From an uncultured Alphaproteobacteria bacterium (lineage in GTDB: Bacteria > Pseudomonadota > Alphaproteobacteria > RF32 > CAG-239), in the NCBI GenBank assembly GCA_934271715.1, contig CAKQRZ010000002.1:62001-126000 (forward strand): a DNA stretch of 64,000 nucleotides, read 5' to 3'. The notes under the pieces were generated by a model. It made no database searches. It saw only the letters and a list, made by a program, of their open reading frames with translations, and had not been told where the DNA came from. Positions 60,662-64,000 of the stretch are shown piece after piece (the first letter of the stretch is position 1; every line of letters begins with the position of its first letter). The translations under genes and the position numbers were made by a program.

Positions 60662-61183
60662 ATGGAATTTTTTATTTTTGTTTTTGTTGCTCTGATTTTG
60701 GTCGGGCTGAGTATGTGGGCGTATGAGTGGTATATTTCTAAGCGCAAAAAGCAGCCTAAACCGGCGGAAGAATATGAAGCCGCGCAGCCTGAAACACAGG
60801 AATATATTGAAAAATGCTGTGAAAAAGGACGCAAAGCCTCATTTATCCTGAAGTATTGTTCGCCTAAAAAGCTTATGATAGTTTTAGGCGCCGGTGTTGT
60901 TATTTGTGCGGTAATGTACATTATTTATCAAAGTTTAGGCAATGGAGTTGATGTTCCGCACGATGAGACGACTGAAATTGTAGAAATACAAAATGAGGAT
61001 AGGACTGTGTTTTTCAAACTTGCCAACGGCCATGTTTTGTCGCTTCATCTGTCAAAACCGGAAGATGCTATTAACGGAACAGACGGCAAGAGCATAACCA
61101 TTAACCTCGGTGACACCTTGACAGCCTGGGATTCAGAAGAATTTATCTATGAATCGGCTCAGGAAAATGATGAGTTTAAATAA
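60662..61183 (+). CDS. Small bitopic membrane protein, paralogous family 2
   Basis: 173 residues: N-terminal helix (EFFIFVFVALILVGLSMWAY), a polar loop with two cysteines-adjacent basic motifs (KCCEKGRKAS), a second helix (KLMIVLGAGVVICAVMYIIYQ) and a beta-rich C-terminal domain (FFKLANGHVLSLHL, ITINLGDTLTAWD). Arrangement parallels the gene at 58814. No Shine-Dalgarno; leader TTTTAATTATTAAACTTTAT. Monocistronic. Function unknown. Confidence 0.65.
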   Translation: MEFFIFVFVALILVGLSMWAYEWYISKRKKQPKPAEEYEAAQPETQEYIEKCCEKGRKASFILKYCSPKKLMIVLGAGVVICAVMYIIYQSLGNGVDVPHDETTEIVEIQNEDRTVFFKLANGHVLSLHLSKPEDAINGTDGKSITINLGDTLTAWDSEEFIYESAQENDEFK

Positions 61184-61195
61184 GCTTATCAGCTT

Positions 61196-61235
61196 AAAAA
61201 AAGACTGTGTTTTTTTATAAACACGGTCTTTTTTT
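61196..61235 (+). terminator. Terminator after the gene at 60662
   Basis: Arms AAAAAGACTGTGTTT and AAACACGGTCTTTTT with long T-run, 2 nt before the next TTGACA. Confidence 0.82.
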
Positions 61236-61237
61236 GT

Positions 61238-61266
61238 TTGACAAACTAATGATATTTGTCTATACT
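61238..61266 (+). promoter_or_regulatory. Sigma70 promoter of the gene at 61304
   Basis: TTGACA (61238-61243), 17-nt spacer ending TTTGTC, TATACT (61261-61266). Confidence 0.75.
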
Positions 61267-61303
61267 TGCTGCGAATTTTGATTATTAACTAATTTATATT
61301 TTT

Positions 61304-62578
61304 ATGGCAAAGTTAAATTATTTTGAGTTGATGACTGATGTAAACGACAAGTGCTTGTCTGAGGAGAATTTCGCGCTGCTTTGCGAGGATTATTGCTCCC
61401 GTAAGACCATTTCCGCGGCTCAAATCATCCAAAAGAAGTGGAAGCAATCTAAAGCCGGGCAAATTACCGAGTCGCTTGATAATTACGGCGGCGAGGTCTA
61501 TAGCAGCAATTTGTGGAGTTTGTACTTTGAAGTAAAAGAGGATAGAGAATTTCACAAAGAAGTTGAAGATTTGCTTTTTGAACGCGCTTGCCGCGAGCAG
61601 CAGGTTTTTGACAAGCTGCCTCATTCTTTGAGCAGCAAAAGCGAAATACGGCTTGTCAGCCTGCGCACCGGCGATATTGTTCCGGATTTGGATTGGGCTG
61701 TTGCCGCCACGTCGTATGCTATTTTTGCTGATACTCCGAATGTGGGGGCAGGGAAGCTGAAAGATAATAAAGAAGATGAGCTGATTGCAATTCATCGTTT
61801 CCAGCTGGATGCGCTGTTTGGCAATCTTAAGTCTTATTTAGCTAAGTTTCCGCTTTCTAAGCCGGCCTTGCTGCAGCTGATTGAGATTGCGCAAAACGGA
61901 CAGCGCGCACAGGCTCCGCATTTCAGCTATGATTATCTGAGCTTAGCGGTCAAAACCCTTGCTTTGTATGATGATTATGATGCGCTGGACAAGGAAGAAA
62001 TTCAGCTCAAACTGCTGAATATCACTATCTGGAGCAAAGAGCGTAAATGCGCGGTTTATCCGCTGAAGCGCTTTGCTTTGGGGCGCTACAGTATGGAAGC
62101 TGCTTTGTCCGAAACAATGGTTAACATCTTGCTGAAGCATCAGGATGTGGACTTTATCCGTGAAGTGCTGTCGCACAGCTGGCTCGGTGTCGGACGTGAG
62201 GCGGTTTTGCGGAAGTATCCCGAGCTGAATGCCGAGGTTCTGCTTTCGGATTTGGCGCACGAGGCTTGTCTCTCTAATCCGGCCGAAAAAAGATATTCCG
62301 TATCTGCGGAGTATTGGAAGTTGGCGCTGGGCAACCGTGAAAGCAGCCGACGTGAATTGCAGCCGAATATTCCGCAGCGTGAGCTGTCAGTTTTGAATTT
62401 GTGCCTGCGTTTGTACAACACTTATTCAGACTGTCATTTTGACTCGGAAAACCGCAGTCAGATACTGAATGAAGCAATTCACTATTGCGAGGTTTTCGGA
62501 ATTAGAACGCTTAAGTCCTATATTCCGCAGCTGCAAGAAGCGGCTAAAGAAGAAAAACACCGCATTTATTGCTTGTAA
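61304..62578 (+). CDS. Paralogous family 3, member 2 (unknown function)
   Basis: 424 residues, a paralogue of the gene at 59436 with a 50-residue insertion. Shared: SNLWSLYFEVK, VEDLLFERA, LPHSLSSKSEIRLV, VLSHSWLGVGREAVLRKYPELNA, HEACLSNPAEKRYSVSAEY, LNLCLRLYNTYS and SYIPQLQEAA near the C-terminus. It lacks the hydrophobic N-terminus, so it should be cytoplasmic. No Shine-Dalgarno; leader GATTATTAACTAATTTATAT. Own promoter and terminator. The family is unrecognised. Confidence 0.7.
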   Translation: MAKLNYFELMTDVNDKCLSEENFALLCEDYCSRKTISAAQIIQKKWKQSKAGQITESLDNYGGEVYSSNLWSLYFEVKEDREFHKEVEDLLFERACREQQVFDKLPHSLSSKSEIRLVSLRTGDIVPDLDWAVAATSYAIFADTPNVGAGKLKDNKEDELIAIHRFQLDALFGNLKSYLAKFPLSKPALLQLIEIAQNGQRAQAPHFSYDYLSLAVKTLALYDDYDALDKEEIQLKLLNITIWSKERKCAVYPLKRFALGRYSMEAALSETMVNILLKHQDVDFIREVLSHSWLGVGREAVLRKYPELNAEVLLSDLAHEACLSNPAEKRYSVSAEYWKLALGNRESSRRELQPNIPQRELSVLNLCLRLYNTYSDCHFDSENRSQILNEAIHYCEVFGIRTLKSYIPQLQEAAKEEKHRIYCL

Positions 62579-62583
62579 AATGT

Positions 62584-62622
62584 AAAAAAAAGACTCTGTA
62601 TGCAAATACAGAGCCTTTTTTT
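62584..62622. terminator. Bidirectional terminator
   Basis: Arms AAAAGACTCTGTAT and ATACAGAGCCTTTT between the convergent gene at 61304 and the ferritin-like gene. Confidence 0.82.
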
Positions 62623-62630
62623 GCGCGGAA

Positions 62631-63113
62631 TCAGTTTTTGAAATCTGCTTCAAAATCTTCCATTTCCTGCTCATGCTCCAGTTCTTCTTTGAGAATTTTG
62701 CGGGAAATGCGGAAAGTTTCATAATCCTTGCCCTCGGTCATTTCGCAAAGGCGCTGATAACGCTCAACCGCGCAGCGCTCCGAAGCCAGATTTTCTTTAA
62801 CCAGCGTATGCACATCCGTAACTTTCGGCGGCATATAGCGGCAGCGCGCCAAGCGTTCCCAGTCTTCCGGACTGAGCGCCGGAGTGCCGCCTAGCTGCAA
62901 AATGCGGTTAGCCAGCCAGTCGGCGTGTTTCAGCTCTTCTCCGGCATGCTCCTCAAATTCTTTTACCACGCTCGGACGTTCCGGACCATAAGCCAGCTTG
63001 GCGCCGAGCCAATATTGGTAGTAAGCCAGCCACTCTTCGGCATACGCTTCATTCAGAACTTTCAGCAGTTCGTCCAAGTCCAGTTTAATAATTTTTTTAG
63101 CCATTTCACCCAT
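62631..63113 (-). CDS. Ferritin-like domain protein (bacterioferritin/Dps-like)
   Basis: About 160 residues, one four-helix bundle. Predicted di-iron ligands occur in NEAYAEEWLAYYQYW, FEEHAGEELKHADWLANRI, ENLASERCAVERYQ and LKEELEHEQEMEDFE, the spacing of ferritin-like proteins. The product probably oxidises and stores iron or protects from peroxide. The start at 63113 follows AGGAGATATAAA; a longer frame to 63155 is unlikely. Confidence 0.85.
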   Translation of the reverse strand: MGEMAKKIIKLDLDELLKVLNEAYAEEWLAYYQYWLGAKLAYGPERPSVVKEFEEHAGEELKHADWLANRILQLGGTPALSPEDWERLARCRYMPPKVTDVHTLVKENLASERCAVERYQRLCEMTEGKDYETFRISRKILKEELEHEQEMEDFEADFKN

Positions 63114-63232
63114 TTTATATCTCCTAAAATATTGCATCAGGACATACATAATCACTAAGCAAACAGAATCAACGTTTACGACTATTTAATATTTAGAGGT
63201 TAGACTTAAAGCTATGTAAAAGGAGAAATATT

Positions 63233-63883
63233 ATGGTTTTGGCGGCTCCCAGCCTGTTGGCGGCAAATTTCAGATGTTTGGCAGACGAGGTGCAAAAGGT
63301 TGAACAAGCCGGCGCAGATTGGCTGCATTTAGACATTATGGACGGGCATTTTGTGCCTAATTTAAGCTTTGGCGCCGATGTCGTCAAACAGCTGCGTCCG
63401 GTCAGCAAGCTGTTTTTTGACGTGCATTTAATGGTGCAGGAGCCAAGCAATTTTTTGCCGCAGTTTTTGCCAAGCGGAGCCGATTTAATTACCGTGCATT
63501 ATGAGGCGTGTTCCGATTTGCACGCGGTGCTGGCGCAAATCAAGGCTGCTGGCTTAAAGGCCGGAGTGTCACTCAAGCCAAAGACGCCTGCGGGTGTTTT
63601 GCAGCCGTATCTGGCGGAAATTGACAATATTTTAATTATGACGGTGGAGCCGGGGTTCGGTGGGCAGAAATTTATGGCAGAGATGCTGCCGAAAATCGCC
63701 GAGGCTTCTAAAATGGCGGCGGCGCGCGGCATAACCGTTGAAGTTGACGGCGGCATAAATCCGGAAACCGCCAAGCTTTGCGTAGAGCAGGGGGCGGAAG
63801 TTCTGGTTGCCGGCAGCGCTGTGTTTAAGAGCGATAATCCGTCGGAAGTTATCCGGCAGCTGCATAGTTTGGGAGAAAAATAA
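63233..63883 (+). CDS. rpe: Ribulose-phosphate 3-epimerase
   Basis: 216 residues. TIM-barrel enzyme with APSLLAANF, the metal-binding HLDIMDGHFVPNLSFG, DVHLMV, MTVEPGFGGQKF and EVDGGINPETA. It interconverts ribulose 5-phosphate and xylulose 5-phosphate in the pentose phosphate pathway. The ATG follows AAAAGGAGAAATATT. The stop overlaps the next start (TAATG). Confidence 0.96.
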   Translation: MVLAAPSLLAANFRCLADEVQKVEQAGADWLHLDIMDGHFVPNLSFGADVVKQLRPVSKLFFDVHLMVQEPSNFLPQFLPSGADLITVHYEACSDLHAVLAQIKAAGLKAGVSLKPKTPAGVLQPYLAEIDNILIMTVEPGFGGQKFMAEMLPKIAEASKMAAARGITVEVDGGINPETAKLCVEQGAEVLVAGSAVFKSDNPSEVIRQLHSLGEK

Positions 63884-64000
63884 TGGCAACGATTATGATT
63901 GTGGAAGACGAGCAGGCAATAGCGCTGCTGCTGAAATATAACTTAGAAAAAAACGGCTATGAAACAATTACCGTATCGCATGGCAATCGGGTGGTCGCCG
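63883..64000 (+). CDS. PhoB-type response regulator, N-terminus only (runs off window)
   Basis: 39 codons visible: MATIMIVEDEQAIALLLKYN, then LEKNGYET. The acidic pair in VEDEQ and the LLLKYNLEKNGYE helix are those of a CheY-like receiver of the OmpR/PhoB family. The DNA-binding domain lies beyond the window, so the exact family is unproven. Overlaps the rpe stop by one base. Confidence 0.75.
   Translation, partial: MATIMIVEDEQAIALLLKYNLEKNGYETITVSHGNRVVA

Noticed and set aside
1..64000. CRISPR arrays, diversity-generating retroelements, insertion sequences, integrons
   Set aside because: No regularly spaced direct repeats, no reverse transcriptase, transposase or integrase frame was seen. 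Pilin variation here cannot be attributed to a retroelement.

Overview
The window looks like chromosome of an alphaproteobacterium, probably an uncultured, fermentative, host-associated lineage. Evidence: the cluster ppiD <> tpiA-secG-pyrG is a typical alphaproteobacterial arrangement; housekeeping genes (lon, greA, xseA, nfo, uppP, fmt, qmcA/nfeD) are of ordinary proteobacterial type; a [FeFe]-hydrogenase maturase (hydE) points to anaerobic metabolism. The lineage is inference, since no 16S rRNA gene is present. Intergenic DNA is AT-rich and no transposase, integrase or CRISPR array was seen.

Layout. 1-3.6 kb: end of a U32 peptidase gene, then a divergent pair of pilin-like genes. 3.6-7.8 kb: a minus-strand operon that looks like a lipid A (or other envelope) hexosamine-modification system (GT39 transferase, GT2 polyprenyl-phosphate glycosyltransferase, ChbG/NaxD-type deacetylase, GtrA, small membrane protein). 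8-16.5 kb: a 1042-residue unknown protein, then qmcA-nfeD-nfo-xseA-M23 peptidase-uppP. 16.7-24.7 kb: unknown genes, tRNA-Leu, another pilin-like gene, and monocistronic cassettes lacking Shine-Dalgarno sites. 24.7-28.8 kb: hipBA with operators, greA, folA-thyA. 29.1-31.4 kb: a second divergent pilin-like pair. 31.4-37.3 kb: pyrG, secG, tpiA, ppiD, fmt. 37.8-45.4 kb: an isolated nested spanin-like pair, tRNA-Ser, two head-to-head truncated pilin-like copies, dsbD, type-5 UDG and envelope genes. 45.5-49.9 kb: lipoproteins and lon. 50-62.6 kb: more Shine-Dalgarno-less genes, a glycosyltransferase/radical SAM operon, hydE and an SPFH protein. 62.6-64 kb: ferritin-like protein, rpe, start of a phoB-type regulator.

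Two systems stand out. First, a dispersed family of seven pilin-like genes (prepilin motif G/(R,S)SMIE, conserved C-terminal cysteines). Three of them begin with a clean promoter, Shine-Dalgarno and ATG followed after seven codons by a (TC)n tract of 17, 15 and 17 nt. In all three the tract puts the ATG out of frame with a long conserved open frame that continues into the pilin, which suggests phase-variable expression. Two other copies lack their 5' ends and are fused head to head, like silent donor cassettes. The segments between start and pilin domain are mosaics of palindromic repeats kept in frame.

Second, about a dozen mostly unrecognised genes share a distinct architecture: a sigma70 promoter with TTGACA and a 17-nt spacer, an AT-rich leader without Shine-Dalgarno built around TTATTAACTTAATTATT, one ORF, and a terminator whose T-run often abuts the next TTGACA. 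They include two paralogous families and, in at least two members, AAG-rich lysine usage unlike their neighbours.
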